DNA of 37,647 nt from Deltaproteobacteria bacterium (GCA_020059605.1 JAGVBT010000165.1:1-37647), one strand, 5' to 3'. Positions 24,041 to 33,967 are shown, counted from the first letter of the stretch. Numbers and translations are program-made. Notes: generated by a model not told the origin, from the letters alone.

Positions 24041-25864
24041 TTAGCCTTTTTGGAGGTTGCCTTTCAAGAGGCCCTTGGCTCGCCTTGTCAGTTCCTGATG
24101 CTCCCTCAAGAGGGCCTCCAGTCCTCTCCCATCCCTCTGTTTCTCAACCTCCTTAATCCTCCGAAGCAATTCGCTCTCGTCCTTCTTCAACTTTCTTCTC
24201 CGGATTTTTTCCATGCAATCCTGCAACATCCGTTCCGGCCGTTGCGATCCGGATCCCGTCGGGCCTTCTCCCGCGATGCCGCTTTCCTCAAAGGCATACT
24301 CGCAGAGCCTCTCCTTGAGCGCCCCGTCAAACGCCTCCAGTGTCTCCGGGAGGTTTTGTTTTCCCTTCTTCCGGAAAATATCTTCCAATTCCTGGCACAC
24401 ACTTTTCAGGAGAGGCGTCTCAAACTCATTCCAAATTTTCTCTTCCGAAATGATCGGAATCAGTTCGGGATGATGGATCATGAGGCGGACCACCATCTCC
24501 TCCGATTTTGGAAATTCTTCCCTAAGGGATTTCTCCGGGGGTTGTTCCACGGGTCTGGTTCGTTCTCGGGGGGGGCGGATCATCTCATACAGCGCCGATT
24601 CCTTAAGGCCCAGCCTTTCAGAAAGGGTCCGTACATATAAGTCCTGCCGGATCTTTTCCGGGATTCTCCGGATCATCGCCATCCCTTCCTTGGCAATATT
24701 TACCTTCCCGTCGATCGTTTTCACATCGTGGGCCTTTATCAAGCCATCGAAAAAGAAATCGATGAGCGGGACGGCTCCGGCCACTCCCTTCTCAAAATCC
24801 TCCAGGTTCCCTTTCTTCAGATAGGTATCCGGGTCTTCCCCTTTTGGAAGGAGGACGGCCTTGCCCGTGACTTCCTCTTCTAAAAAAAGAGGCAGGGTGC
24901 GAAGGGTCGCTTGGATGCCTGCCGGATCCGGGTCGAAAACGGTAATCAAATTTTTGGTGTATCGCTTCAGGGTCCTGATATGTTTTGTCGTCAAGGCGGT
25001 TCCGAGCGTAGCCACGCTCTGTTTCAGACCATATTGATGGAGGGTCAGGAGATCGAAATAACCCTCGACGATGATCATCCCATCTCGCTCCGCCGCAAAA
25101 CGCCTGGCCGCGTGGAGGCCGTAGAGGACTTCTCCCTTATGATAGATGCTTGACTCCGAAGAGTTGATATATTTGGGCTGCCCCTCCCCGGTCAATCTCC
25201 CTCCGAACCCGACCACCCTCTGATGGAGGTCGAAGATCGGAAAGATGATCCGCTTTCGGAAAACGTCATACCAGCCTTCCGTCTTCTTCGGGAGGATCAG
25301 TCCGAGCTCCCATGCCAGTTCAGGCGGGACCTTCTTCTCCCGCAGGTGATGGACCAGTCCATCCCACCGGTCGGGAGCGTAGCCCAGACGGTGTTCCTTG
25401 ATGATCTCCTCTTGAACCCCCCTCCGAGAAAGATACCTTCTCCCTTCCGCCCCATCTTGATTACGGGTCAGGAGATCATGGTAATATTCCGATGCCAGCT
25501 GATTGATCCGGAAGAGGACCTCCCTTTTGGACATCTCCTTTTTCTGAGCGGGCGAAGGGGTTTGCCGGGGAAGTCCGATTCCGTAACGCTTCGCCAGCTC
25601 TTCAACGGCCTCGGGGAATGAAAAATGTCCTGTCTTCATCAAAAAGGCAAAGACATCCCCTCCCTCTCCGCAACCGAAGCAGTGGAAAATCTGCTTCTCC
25701 TCGTTCACCATAAATGAAGGCGTTTTCTCCGAATGGAACGGACATAATCCCTTATAGTTCCTTCCGGTCTTCTTCAGGGCGACATAGTCCGAGACAACCT
25801 CCAGGAGGCTCGCCCGGTCCCGGATCTCCGAAATCTTTTCCTCTGGGAAAAAGCTGCCTGTCAA
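24041..25864 (-). CDS. dnaG: DNA primase
   Basis: The 607-residue primase makes RNA primers for replication. The N-terminal CHC2 zinc finger is visible as [11 protein letters not shown] and [11 protein letters not shown] (about residues 41-72). The TOPRIM catalytic core has [16 protein letters not shown] and [12 protein letters not shown], and the C-terminal helicase-binding region is helical and charged. The helicase-binding part is less conserved, as is normal. It lies between mutS2 and rpoD on the minus strand with gaps of 7 and 10 bp. Confidence 0.97.
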   Translation of the reverse strand: MTGSFFPEEKISEIRDRASLLEVVSDYVALKKTGRNYKGLCPFHSEKTPSFMVNEEKQIFHCFGCGEGGDVFAFLMKTGHFSFPEAVEELAKRYGIGLPRQTPSPAQKKEMSKREVLFRINQLASEYYHDLLTRNQDGAEGRRYLSRRGVQEEIIKEHRLGYAPDRWDGLVHHLREKKVPPELAWELGLILPKKTEGWYDVFRKRIIFPIFDLHQRVVGFGGRLTGEGQPKYINSSESSIYHKGEVLYGLHAARRFAAERDGMIIVEGYFDLLTLHQYGLKQSVATLGTALTTKHIRTLKRYTKNLITVFDPDPAGIQATLRTLPLFLEEEVTGKAVLLPKGEDPDTYLKKGNLEDFEKGVAGAVPLIDFFFDGLIKAHDVKTIDGKVNIAKEGMAMIRRIPEKIRQDLYVRTLSERLGLKESALYEMIRPPRERTRPVEQPPEKSLREEFPKSEEMVVRLMIHHPELIPIISEEKIWNEFETPLLKSVCQELEDIFRKKGKQNLPETLEAFDGALKERLCEYAFEESGIAGEGPTGSGSQRPERMLQDCMEKIRRRKLKKDESELLRRIKEVEKQRDGRGLEALLREHQELTRRAKGLLKGNLQKG

Positions 25865-25871
25865 TTGGTTC

Positions 25872-28217
25872 TTACCTTAACTCCACGACGGTAATTCCGG
25901 CGCCGCCTCTCCGGACCTCGCCAGGGGTGAAATGTTTCACCGCCCTGTGCGTGTTCAAGTATTTACCGATGGCATTCCTCAATCTTCCGGTTCCTATCCC
26001 ATGGATGATGTGGATCTGGTCCAGGCCATGCAAGAGGGCCTGATCGATGAATTTATCCACAACCGGAAGGGCATCCTCAACGGTCAGGCCGATGACATTT
26101 AGTTCTGTCGTTACCGGCCCGCTGTCCCCGCGGGGTTCGGGTCCGCCTTTTTTCTTCTCTTCCTCTCCATCTCCTTCTTCGCCTGCCGGTCTGACGATAT
26201 CGTCGAGGGGAACCATCACCCTTGCCTTCTCCGTCATCACCTCGGCACGGTGGAGCGATGTCTCCTCTTTCAGGAGAATCCCTTCCCTGTTGAGGCTTTT
26301 TATTCTAACACGATCTCCGATCCTTAAGCCACCCGACATCCCTTGAGATTCCCTCCTGCCGGCCGAAGGGAAAAAGGTTTCCTTGATCTCCCGGATCTCT
26401 TTTCGTGAAATCCGGGGAGGGGATTTCTCCTTTTGCAATTTTAGCCAGGCTTTCAATTCCTCCTCCACTTTCTGGGCCGCGGTCCTGGCTTTTTCCTCGG
26501 CACGGGAGAGGATCTCCTCCCTCCTCTTCTTGATCCGGTCAAGAATTTCTCTCAACCTCTGTCGATCCTGATCCGCTTCCTCCCTCTTATCCATCCATAG
26601 GAGCCTCTGTCTCTCGGCATCCGCCCTCATCCTCTCCAGTTCCTCCAGGGCGCGGGCCATCTCTTTCTCAGCCCCGCCGCGATGCAGTCGAGCCCTCTCC
26701 AGAACCCTTTCCGAGACGCCTAACTTTTCGGCCACCAAAAAAGCATTGCTCAATCCCGAAGCCCCATAGGATAGGATATACAGGGGCTCCAGGGTCTTCT
26801 CATCGAACCTGACCGAGACATTCTCCACATCCGGATGAAGATATCCATAGGCTTTCAGGCCGTCGAAGTGGGTGGTGACGACGACCGAAGCTCCCTTCTG
26901 CCGAAACAGGTCCAAAAACCCCATGGCCAAGGCAGAACCTTCTGATCCATTGGTTCCTACCCCGAGTTCATCCAGAAGGACGAGAGAGCGGGGGCCGGAC
27001 TTCTCCAGGATCTCATTCACGTGGAGGAGGTGAGCGGAAAAAGTGCTCAGGTTTTCCTCCATGCTCTGCTCGTCGCCGATCACGGCAAAGACTTCTTCAA
27101 AGATTGCAGCCATGCTTCCCTCGGAGACCGGAATGGGAAAACCGCATTGGATCATCAGGGTCAAAATTCCGAGGGTCTTAAGGGCTACGGTCTTTCCGCC
27201 GGCATTGGCTCCGCTGATGATCAGGGTTCGCCCGCCTTCTCCCATCAGTAGGTCTACGGGGATGACGGGGTTCCCTGTCTGGAGGGCGAGGAGAGGATTT
27301 CTTGCTTCCCTCATCGCGATCTTTCCGTTCTGATTCAGTCCGGGCCTGACTCCTTTCACAAGAAGGGTAAATCTTGCCTTGGCATAAAGGAGGTCCAGCT
27401 CTCCAAGGATTTCAAAGTCATTCCAGAGAGAGGAACCCTCTTCTCTGATCTTCTCCGATAGGTCTGCAAGAATCCGGTATTCCTCCTCCTTTTCCTCTGC
27501 CGCGAGAATGCTGACCTCATTGTTGAAAGGAACGACCTGGAGGGGCTCGAAAAAGAGGCTCATATGACTATGGGACTGGTCGTGAATGATCCCTTCGAGA
27601 CGGTGCTTGAAGTCGGATTTGATGAGGAGGACATATCTCCCGTTTCTTAAAGTGATAAAATCATCCTGGAAGATCGGTCGGAGGTCTTCGCGGTGAAGGA
27701 GGTATTCCAATACCCCCTTTGCCTTCTCCCTGACGGTTCCCAATCGACGGCGAATATCCGAAAGGGCCGAGCTGGCCCGATCGAGGATCTCCCCCTTCGT
27801 GTTGATGGACTGGAGGATCTCCCTTTCCAGGGCCTTGAGCGAAGAAAGCTTCGAAATCTTCTCTTGGAGCAAGGGGGCCTTTACCTCCGGTTTAAGGAAG
27901 AAACGCCTGAGGTCCTTGCCTAACAGGATCAACCGGTGAAACTCCAGTACCTCATCCACCTGGAGGACCGATCCTTCCACCCCCAACCTCCCAAAGAGGT
28001 CTCCAATGTCCTTCAGTCCACTGAGGGGGATGTCCCCGAAAGTTTCAAAAATATTTTTTAGTTCGATGACTTCGGCTAATCTGGATTCAATGAAAGAACG
28101 ATCCGGCGTGGGTGTGAGGGCGAGACACCGCTTCTTACCAAGAGGCGAGGTTGAGAACTCCTTTAAAACGTCTAAAAGGGAATAAAACTCTAAAGCCCTG
28201 AGGGAACGATTATCCAT
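25872..28217 (-). CDS. mutS2: Endonuclease MutS2
   Basis: The 781-residue protein has the MutS-like core without the mismatch-recognition domain, an ATPase with Walker A GANAGGKTVALKT, a Walker B region LVLLDELGVGTNGSEGSALA, a coiled coil, and a C-terminal Smr nuclease domain (LNVIGLTVEDALPVVDKF, HIIHGIGTGRLRNAIGKYL). Family members suppress recombination or rescue collided ribosomes. GANAGGKT instead of the more usual GPNTGGKT, and GTNGSEG where GTDPxEG is common, are mild departures that keep the essential Lys and Glu. It sits in the rpsU-dnaG-rpoD operon, an arrangement I have no survey for. Confidence 0.96.
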   Translation of the reverse strand: MDNRSLRALEFYSLLDVLKEFSTSPLGKKRCLALTPTPDRSFIESRLAEVIELKNIFETFGDIPLSGLKDIGDLFGRLGVEGSVLQVDEVLEFHRLILLGKDLRRFFLKPEVKAPLLQEKISKLSSLKALEREILQSINTKGEILDRASSALSDIRRRLGTVREKAKGVLEYLLHREDLRPIFQDDFITLRNGRYVLLIKSDFKHRLEGIIHDQSHSHMSLFFEPLQVVPFNNEVSILAAEEKEEEYRILADLSEKIREEGSSLWNDFEILGELDLLYAKARFTLLVKGVRPGLNQNGKIAMREARNPLLALQTGNPVIPVDLLMGEGGRTLIISGANAGGKTVALKTLGILTLMIQCGFPIPVSEGSMAAIFEEVFAVIGDEQSMEENLSTFSAHLLHVNEILEKSGPRSLVLLDELGVGTNGSEGSALAMGFLDLFRQKGASVVVTTHFDGLKAYGYLHPDVENVSVRFDEKTLEPLYILSYGASGLSNAFLVAEKLGVSERVLERARLHRGGAEKEMARALEELERMRADAERQRLLWMDKREEADQDRQRLREILDRIKKRREEILSRAEEKARTAAQKVEEELKAWLKLQKEKSPPRISRKEIREIKETFFPSAGRRESQGMSGGLRIGDRVRIKSLNREGILLKEETSLHRAEVMTEKARVMVPLDDIVRPAGEEGDGEEEKKKGGPEPRGDSGPVTTELNVIGLTVEDALPVVDKFIDQALLHGLDQIHIIHGIGTGRLRNAIGKYLNTHRAVKHFTPGEVRRGGAGITVVELR

Positions 28218-28261
28218 AAGAAAGACAACAAAAGGGAACAGCTTTGTTGATGAGAGGAAAA

Positions 28262-28708
28262 TTAAGGGGAAAGCCTTTCCTTGACCAGCTGATTGATCAG
28301 TTTGCCGTCGGCCTTTCCCCCCAATTTAGGCATGAGCGCCTTCATCACTTTTCCTAAATCCTTTAAAGACGAGGCTTGGGTCTCCCGAATGGTTTCATCG
28401 ATGATCCTGATCATCTCTTCCTGGCTAATGGGTTGGGGCAAGAAGGATTTCAGGATTTCTATCTCCGCCTTTTCCTTCTCCACCAAATCGGTCCGTCCTC
28501 CGGCCAAAAACTGTTCAAGGGATTCTTCCCCTTTTCTCACCATTCCCTGGATCACCTTTTGAATATCCTCATCCTCCAGTTTTCTTCTCAGCTCGATCTC
28601 TTTATTCTTCGAAGACGAACGAATCATCCGGATGGTGGAGAGCCGGATTTTATCGTTTGTCTTCATAGCCTGCTTCATTTCTTTGAGCAATTGTTCTTCA
28701 AGATTCAT
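28262..28708 (-). CDS. yqeY: GatB/YqeY domain protein
   Basis: The 148-residue protein is homologous to the C-terminal tRNA-binding tail of GatB. Hallmarks are LSTIRMIRSSSKNKEIELRR near the start, the helical QGMVRKGEESLEQFLAGGRT, and LKDLGKVMKALMPKLGGKAD at the end. Its cellular role is not well defined; linkage with rpsU, dnaG and rpoD is very common. It starts 2 bp after the rpsU stop, so the two are probably co-translated. Confidence 0.95.
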   Translation of the reverse strand: MNLEEQLLKEMKQAMKTNDKIRLSTIRMIRSSSKNKEIELRRKLEDEDIQKVIQGMVRKGEESLEQFLAGGRTDLVEKEKAEIEILKSFLPQPISQEEMIRIIDETIRETQASSLKDLGKVMKALMPKLGGKADGKLINQLVKERLSP

Positions 28709-28710
28709 GC

Positions 28711-28914
28711 TTATCCTCGATCGCTGGTTTTCCGCATCCTTTTTATAGCCCTCTTTTTGGCAGCCAGGGCCTTCTTCTTTCTCTTGATGCTCGGTTTTTC
28801 ATAATGTTCCCGTTTTCGAACTTCGGATAATATCCCGGTTTTTTCAACCTGTTTCTTAAATCGCCTGAGTGCGTTTTCAAAAGATTCATGCTCCTTAATT
28901 CGAATGCCAGGCAT
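28711..28914 (-). CDS. rpsU: 30S ribosomal protein S21
   Basis: The 67-residue basic protein starts [20 protein letters not shown] and includes [19 protein letters not shown], matching S21, which helps the 30S subunit engage mRNA. The frame is open to 28935, but the start at 28914 fits the family and follows GGAGGGG by a few bases. It is the first gene of the macromolecular-synthesis operon, about 40 bp behind its promoter. Confidence 0.96.
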   Translation of the reverse strand: MPGIRIKEHESFENALRRFKKQVEKTGILSEVRKREHYEKPSIKRKKKALAAKKRAIKRMRKTSDRG

Positions 28915-28955
28915 CCATCGTTCCCCTCCTTTCATGACGTATTTTTAATCGATTA

Positions 28956-28983
28956 ATTATATGATTTTTTTCAAGAATGTCAA
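28956..28983 (-). promoter_or_regulatory. Consensus promoter of the rpsU-rpoD operon
   Basis: On the minus strand TTGACA (28983-28978) and TATAAT (28961-28956) are exact consensus with a 16-bp spacer. The predicted transcript starts near 28949, giving a leader of about 35 nt with a strong GGAGG. Upstream A/T tracts may act as an UP element. Confidence 0.87.
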
Positions 28984-29122
28984 ATTTTTTTGACGACTCG
29001 AGTCATCCCAAATATCGACTCAACGGCCTTGGTGAAAAGGCCGGAGGGCTTGCCCGGAACCGGCTGCACGGAAGTTTTTATACGGCTAAACCATTAAAAA
29101 AATCGGAGCATGGAAAGAAAGA

Positions 29123-30466
29123 TTAGGGAAGAATTTTTTGGATCTCGCCAAAGAGATCATAAGGCAGAGCCCGGGTCATCCGGGCCTCGACCCAGCTTCC
29201 TAACGGAGCTGTTCCTTTTAGAAAGACGTTGCCGTCAATCTCAGGGGCCTGGGTCTGGATTCTTCCCCTCAGAGTGGTTTTCCGGCTGCCCGCTCCCTCC
29301 ACCAGCACCTCCATTTTTTTTCCGACCAGCTGCTGATAGGCATCGTGTGAAATCCTCTTTTGGACCTCCATCAGGGTTCTCAGCCGTTCTTCTTTCACCT
29401 CTTCCGGGACAGGGTTGGAAAGACGAATGGCCGGCGTTCCTTCTTCAGGAGAGTATTTAAAGGCTCCGAGATGGTCGAAACGAGTCTCTTCGACGAAATG
29501 GAGAAGGGTTTTGAACTGTCTTTCACTCTCCCCGGGGAATCCGACGATGAGGGAAGTTCGAAGAGCGATGCCCGGGACAGAGGCTCGAATCTTCCGGATG
29601 AGATCCAGGATTTCCCTTCCTTTCGATCTGCGGCCCATCCGCCTGAGGATGGCGTCATCGATGTGCTGGATGGGAAGATCGAGATATGAACAGACCTTCT
29701 CCTCCTGCCCGATCAGCTGGAGAAGGGTCTTTGTGAAACGGACCGGCTTCGGGTAGGCATAGAGGATCCGTATCCAACGAAGCCCCTCCACTCGGACCAG
29801 CCCCTTTAGAAGCCTTTCCAGAGAGGTCCCGTCCCGAAGGTCTTCTCCGTAAGTGGTCGTATCCTGTGCGATGAGAACCAACTCCTTGACCCCCTGGACT
29901 GCCAGCCTCTCCGCCTCTTTCACGATCGAATGGATCGTTCGACTCCGGTAAGGTCCCCTGATCCTTGGGACGGTGCAGAAGGTGCAGGTTCTGGAACACC
30001 CCTCTGCGATCTTGAGATAAGCGGTCAAGGGGGGGGTGGAGAGGATCCGGGGCGTTTTATCGTTATAGAGAAAGGTTCGCCCGGAGAGATAACTCTTTCT
30101 CTTTCCTTCCCGCGAGATGAGCTGCGGAATCTTTTGGAAAGATCCAGTGCCGATAAAGAGGTCCACCTCCGGCAGTTCTTTCTCGAGAACCTTGCCATAA
30201 CGCTGGGGAAGGCAGCCGGAGACGATGAGAAGGCGGCAGCGGCCTTCTCTCTTGAAGCGAATGTATTGCAGGATCGTCTCAATGGCCTCCTGAGTGGCAT
30301 CCTTGATAAAGGAGCAGGTGTTGACAATGATAACCTCGGCCCTCGAAGGATCGGTGGTAAGAGGGTGTCCCTCTTTGGAGAGGAGGCCGAGAGTGACTTC
30401 GGAATCGACCAGATTCTTGGGGCATCCCAGGCTGATGAGACAAACCGTCTCTTTCATGGCTCTCAT
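29123..30466 (-). CDS. rimO: Ribosomal protein S12 methylthiotransferase RimO
   Basis: The 447-residue radical SAM enzyme adds a methylthio group to an Asp of ribosomal protein S12. The N-terminal UPF0004 domain has VCLISLGCPKNLVDSE, IVNTCSF and SGCLPQRY, whose Cys residues bind the second cluster. The radical SAM motif is CSRTCTFCTVPRIRGPYRSR, and the C-terminal TRAM domain follows about residue 370. SLGCPKNLVDSE separates RimO from MiaB. The start may be ATG 30466 or ATG 30457; both precede KETVCLI. It is divergent from the LUD-fusion gene. Confidence 0.95.
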   Translation of the reverse strand: MRAMKETVCLISLGCPKNLVDSEVTLGLLSKEGHPLTTDPSRAEVIIVNTCSFIKDATQEAIETILQYIRFKREGRCRLLIVSGCLPQRYGKVLEKELPEVDLFIGTGSFQKIPQLISREGKRKSYLSGRTFLYNDKTPRILSTPPLTAYLKIAEGCSRTCTFCTVPRIRGPYRSRTIHSIVKEAERLAVQGVKELVLIAQDTTTYGEDLRDGTSLERLLKGLVRVEGLRWIRILYAYPKPVRFTKTLLQLIGQEEKVCSYLDLPIQHIDDAILRRMGRRSKGREILDLIRKIRASVPGIALRTSLIVGFPGESERQFKTLLHFVEETRFDHLGAFKYSPEEGTPAIRLSNPVPEEVKEERLRTLMEVQKRISHDAYQQLVGKKMEVLVEGAGSRKTTLRGRIQTQAPEIDGNVFLKGTAPLGSWVEARMTRALPYDLFGEIQKILP

Positions 30467-30502
30467 TATACCCTACAGACGCCCGATGTCCAATCGCTCT
30501 TT

Positions 30503-30574
30503 ATAACCCCCCTCTATTCCCCCCTTAAATTAAGTCGTTGCGACTCGAAACCGAGGGGGGATGAAGGGGGGTTA
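30503..30574. repeat. Long imperfect palindrome between rimO and the LUD gene
   Basis: ATAACCCCCCTCTATTCCCC (from 30503) is mirrored by AGGGGGGATGAAGGGGGGTT (from 30554), around a spacer with CGTTGCGACTCG. It could form a stem of about 20 bp. AATGAACGAATAACACGAAT-like direct repeats follow at 30625-30710. It is probably a dispersed intergenic repeat; neither arm is followed by a clear T tract. Confidence 0.6.
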
Positions 30575-30719
30575 AGTATAGATTTCATCAATCCTTGTTT
30601 TGTCGTTTGAAAAATTGCAAAATAAAATGAACGAATAACACGAATGATCTCGAACTTCACGAACATGAATTCTATTCGGTTCATTCGTTGTCATTAGAGT
30701 TATTCGCTGAGGGGTCTAA

Positions 30720-32735
30720 ATGGGTCTGATCCAGAAACAGTATGACACATTGAAAAAGAAGATCAAGAAGTCCGAACTGGAAAACCAGAGGCGCGCCTTT
30801 AAGGAGACACGCACCCGCCAGAAGCAAAACCTTCATCTCCTGGACGATTTCGAAAAGATGAAGGAGGAGTTGAAACGGGTACGGTCGGCCTCTCTGGGAA
30901 ACCGGGATCTTCTCCAAGAGGCTGTTTCGCATCTTGAGAAGAACCGGTTTAACGTCCTTCATGCAAAAGATTCGAAAGAGGCCTGCGAGATCTTCCTCCG
31001 GCAGATCGGAGAAGAGAAGCTCGTCGTGAAATCGAAATCGAATCTCTCCAGGGAGATCGGGCTGACCCCTTTTCTCGCACGCCACGGCATCGAGGTCATC
31101 GAGACCGATATCGGCGACCGGATCAATCAATTGATAGGAGGACGATCTTCCCATTATACCGGGCCGATTGTCCATCTGACTCGATATGAGGTCTCCGAGA
31201 TCCTCTCCAGGCATCTGAAGAGAGACATTCCTCCTGTTCCGGAGGAGGAGATGCAGGCGGTCAGGGAGGATATCGAGTCTTATCTCCAGAGGGCGAAGGT
31301 GGGCATCACGGGCGCCAATGCGATTGCGGCCAGGGAAGGGGCCGTTCTGATCATACATAATGAGGGCAATGTCACACGGGTGCGAACGAGAAAGAAGCAT
31401 CTCATCATCGCCGCCATCGACAAAGTTTATCCGAACATGAACGACGCCATGACGATGGCCAAGCTTGAAACCTACCTGGCCACAGGGACCATTTTCCCCT
31501 CTTTCATCGACATCATCGGAGGGAGATCGAAATCTTCGGATGTGGAGAAGATCCCCTTTTACGGAATGCATGAGCCGAAGGAGCTGGTGATCGTCCTCCT
31601 CGACAACGGCAGAAGCCGGATTCTGGAGGAGGCGAAGGATTTCTCCGACCTCCTCTACTGCATCGGATGCGGCAACTGCCTTCTCAGTTGCCCCACCTAT
31701 AATTCGGTCGGTGCCTCCTTCGGGGCGGATGGCATGTTAGGAGGAAGGGGTGCGGCCCTTTCTTCCCTGATCCATGGGATGAAAGAGGGGGTGGAGGATG
31801 GGCTCTTTCTCTGCACCACCTGCGGGCTCTGCGGAGAGGTCTGCCCGGTCGGAATCGATGCCGGAAAGAGGCTCAAAAACCTGAGGCGATTGAGTTTAAA
31901 GAGTCCCGAGGTCTCCTCTGAACTTGATGAAGTGACTCAACTCCAATCCACGATCGATCGGTACGGGACGCCTTACGGCGAGATGGAACGGGCCAAGTTT
32001 CCATCTCTCATGAAAAAAGCGCCTGTTGTCCTCTATGTCGGCTGTGTGGGATTGACGACCGAAGCGGAAACCACTCATCGGGCGATCGAACTTCTCCAGC
32101 GATTGGGCGTCGATTTCACCATGATCGACGAGGTCTGCTGCGAGGCGGTCAAGGGAGATACGGGATCAAGTCCCAATCCGGAGCGGATCCGCCAGAGCAT
32201 CGAACAAGTGAAACGGGCTGGCGCCAGCGAAGTCCTTTTCCTTTGCCCCACCTGTCTTAAGACCTTTGTGGAATATGATGAAAAAGCCCCCTCCGGCCTC
32301 ATCTTTAAAGATCTTCTCTCTTACCTGAAAGAACATTTCAACTTCAAGACCTCTGATACAGAATCCGCCATGATCACCTATCACGATCCCTGCCACCTGG
32401 GAAGAGGTCTGGGCTCTTTTGATGGCGCCAGAGAACTCTTGAAAAGCATCGGGGCCAACTTTGTCGAGATGGAGCATCACCACCGGGAATCGCTATGCTG
32501 CGGGGCAGGGGGCGGGATGAGGGCCTTCTATCCGAAATTTTCCAGGGACATCGCCCGAAGAAGAGTGAAAGAGGCCGAGGAGGTGCAAGCAGAGATTCTG
32601 CTCACCGACTGCCTCTCCTGCAAACACAATTTGAGACAGGGCGTGCCCTTTGACGGAAAGATCAGGGTGATAGCCACCCCGGAATATCTTCTGGAGAAGA
32701 TTGAAGCGGGGAAGATAAAATTCTCACCCCAATAA
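30720..32735 (+). CDS. LUD domain / 4Fe-4S / CCG-domain fusion oxidoreductase subunit
   Basis: The 671-residue protein combines parts that are separate in the lactate-utilisation Lut system. The N-terminal LUD domain (about 60-300) has VGITGANAIAAREGAVLIIH and NEGNVTRVRTRKKHLIIAAI. Two 4Fe-4S motifs follow (CIGCGNCLLSCP about 316-327, CTTCGLCGEVCPVG about 365). Two Cys-rich CCG domains finish it (YVGCVG, CPTCLKTF, HDPCHLGRG and CCGAGGG). Such proteins pass electrons from 2-hydroxyacid or similar oxidation, often as heterodisulfide-reductase-like partners in anaerobes. No catalytic partner is adjacent, so the donor is unknown. Confidence 0.9.
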   Translation: MGLIQKQYDTLKKKIKKSELENQRRAFKETRTRQKQNLHLLDDFEKMKEELKRVRSASLGNRDLLQEAVSHLEKNRFNVLHAKDSKEACEIFLRQIGEEKLVVKSKSNLSREIGLTPFLARHGIEVIETDIGDRINQLIGGRSSHYTGPIVHLTRYEVSEILSRHLKRDIPPVPEEEMQAVREDIESYLQRAKVGITGANAIAAREGAVLIIHNEGNVTRVRTRKKHLIIAAIDKVYPNMNDAMTMAKLETYLATGTIFPSFIDIIGGRSKSSDVEKIPFYGMHEPKELVIVLLDNGRSRILEEAKDFSDLLYCIGCGNCLLSCPTYNSVGASFGADGMLGGRGAALSSLIHGMKEGVEDGLFLCTTCGLCGEVCPVGIDAGKRLKNLRRLSLKSPEVSSELDEVTQLQSTIDRYGTPYGEMERAKFPSLMKKAPVVLYVGCVGLTTEAETTHRAIELLQRLGVDFTMIDEVCCEAVKGDTGSSPNPERIRQSIEQVKRAGASEVLFLCPTCLKTFVEYDEKAPSGLIFKDLLSYLKEHFNFKTSDTESAMITYHDPCHLGRGLGSFDGARELLKSIGANFVEMEHHHRESLCCGAGGGMRAFYPKFSRDIARRRVKEAEEVQAEILLTDCLSCKHNLRQGVPFDGKIRVIATPEYLLEKIEAGKIKFSPQ

Positions 32736-32909
32736 CCCACCCTAAAAAAATTCAGATTCGAAAAAACAAAATAATTTGATTTATTCTTGTGTTATTGATA
32801 AATTACATCTCATTTAAAAGACAGGGAGAGATAAAGAATCCAAATAGTTGCAGGATTGTAAATGATAGTCGTAATTGAGGAATAAATCGCATTAGGTGAG
32901 GCAGTGAGA

Positions 32910-33653
32910 ATGGGTGAACCGGTTGGCAAAAAGGTTATCCAAGAGAAAGAGTTCACTCTCTTCTATGATTATGATGAACTCCGAGATGGGAAACTCAGTC
33001 TCCTCTCTGATGATGGGAAAATTGATTGGTTTAGATACCGAATGGAGGCAATATTCTTGTTACCTCTTAAGAAACTTTTTGATCGAGACTCAGATACACA
33101 CAAACAGCTCAATTCGGCTCCAAACGCAGAGTGGCCATGGACGGCGATGATAACGGCCGCATTTTCTCTTCTATTAAATGGAATAGAAGCCCTTGGCTCA
33201 TTTCTCCCAGGAAATAAAACTATTACAAAGGAACATTACATCAAGAATAAAAAAAGCAAGAATTATTTTGCCTTTAAGCAATTTATAGTGAATTACATGA
33301 AAGATTGGGATATCTGTGTAGAGAACACTTCTTACCGGAATAAAGAAGGCCAAAGATATGAGAACGTTTATCTCCCACTAATCCTCTGGGACCATTTTAG
33401 AAACGGTATTGCTCATGCATTTGTGGTAAAAGGCGGAGGTATTGAATATGAAGCAGACGAGAAAGGATTCTTAATTAAATATAACGGATACCTTGAAATT
33501 GGTCCAATTAAATTCTTTCAGGACTTCGAGAAGGCATTAGAAAATTACTTTGTAGAGGTTAGAGACCGCTATCGGACGGAGTTTATATCTCAGTTTAATA
33601 GAGCATACCCCAGCCAACATTCAGATTGCAATAGAGATTTGGCATTGGACTGA
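32910..33653 (+). CDS. HEPN-like hypothetical protein
   Basis: The 247-residue protein is not a family I recognise. A central helix pair (WPWTAMITAAFSLLLNGIEA, about 70-90) and the later LPLILWDHFRNGIAHAF (about 153-169) resemble the HEPN fold, where R-x4-6-H is the RNase motif: RNGIAH fits R-x4-H. No signal or true membrane segment is evident. ATG 32910 is preferred over GTG 32904 for spacing to GGTGAGG. It is followed by a helicase remnant, an ATPase gene and a DUF4276 gene, a defence-like context. The HEPN call rests on one motif and helix pattern. Confidence 0.55.
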   Translation: MGEPVGKKVIQEKEFTLFYDYDELRDGKLSLLSDDGKIDWFRYRMEAIFLLPLKKLFDRDSDTHKQLNSAPNAEWPWTAMITAAFSLLLNGIEALGSFLPGNKTITKEHYIKNKKSKNYFAFKQFIVNYMKDWDICVENTSYRNKEGQRYENVYLPLILWDHFRNGIAHAFVVKGGGIEYEADEKGFLIKYNGYLEIGPIKFFQDFEKALENYFVEVRDRYRTEFISQFNRAYPSQHSDCNRDLALD

Positions 33654-33676
33654 TGTGATTATCAATTAAAGGCCAA

Positions 33677-33814
33677 ATGCAACTAACCGATTACCATGCC
33701 AAATACTTCGCATATGACCTGACCCGCCGATGCGCTTCTGATAGCTGTCGCAGTGACTGCAGACGAGGTTTAAGTAGGCGCAGTTCTCTTCAATTTCACG
33801 TTCCTATGGAATAG
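33677..33814 (+). pseudogene. N-terminal remnant of a SNF2-type helicase gene
   Basis: The 45-codon frame begins MQLTDYHAKYFAYDLTRRCA, closely resembling the start of a large SNF2/DEAD helicase family of restriction and defence loci, in which LT-Y-AKYFAYELTRR is recalled as a hallmark. After about 23 residues the similarity ends and the frame stops at 33812. A neighbouring frame reads IAVAVTADEV before a TAA, possibly a frameshifted continuation. The remaining 1000-odd residues of such a protein are absent, so this is a deletion scar. Confidence 0.55.
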
Positions 33815-33967
33815 ACTTGCGGGGAATTTTTTGAACTTATCACTGAATTTCAGGGCCATCAGAACCAACTGGACGATGTGGCAATAAAATGGGAAGATAT
33901 TTCTCAAGAGGTTTTGCGAAAAAACTATTTAGGTAAAAAAGAGGCGGGTTATGAAGGAGGTTATTAA
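33815..33967 (+). other. Open frame without recognised start, possibly a gene remnant
   Basis: The frame reads FFELITEFQGHQNQLDDVAI, then [20 protein letters not shown], up to a TAA at 33965. It overlaps the ATPase start by 17 bp. Codon use looks coding and the sequence could be the tail of a lost upstream gene in the same operon. It has no ATG or TTG start; an in-frame GTG lies partway. I cannot name it. Confidence 0.3.
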
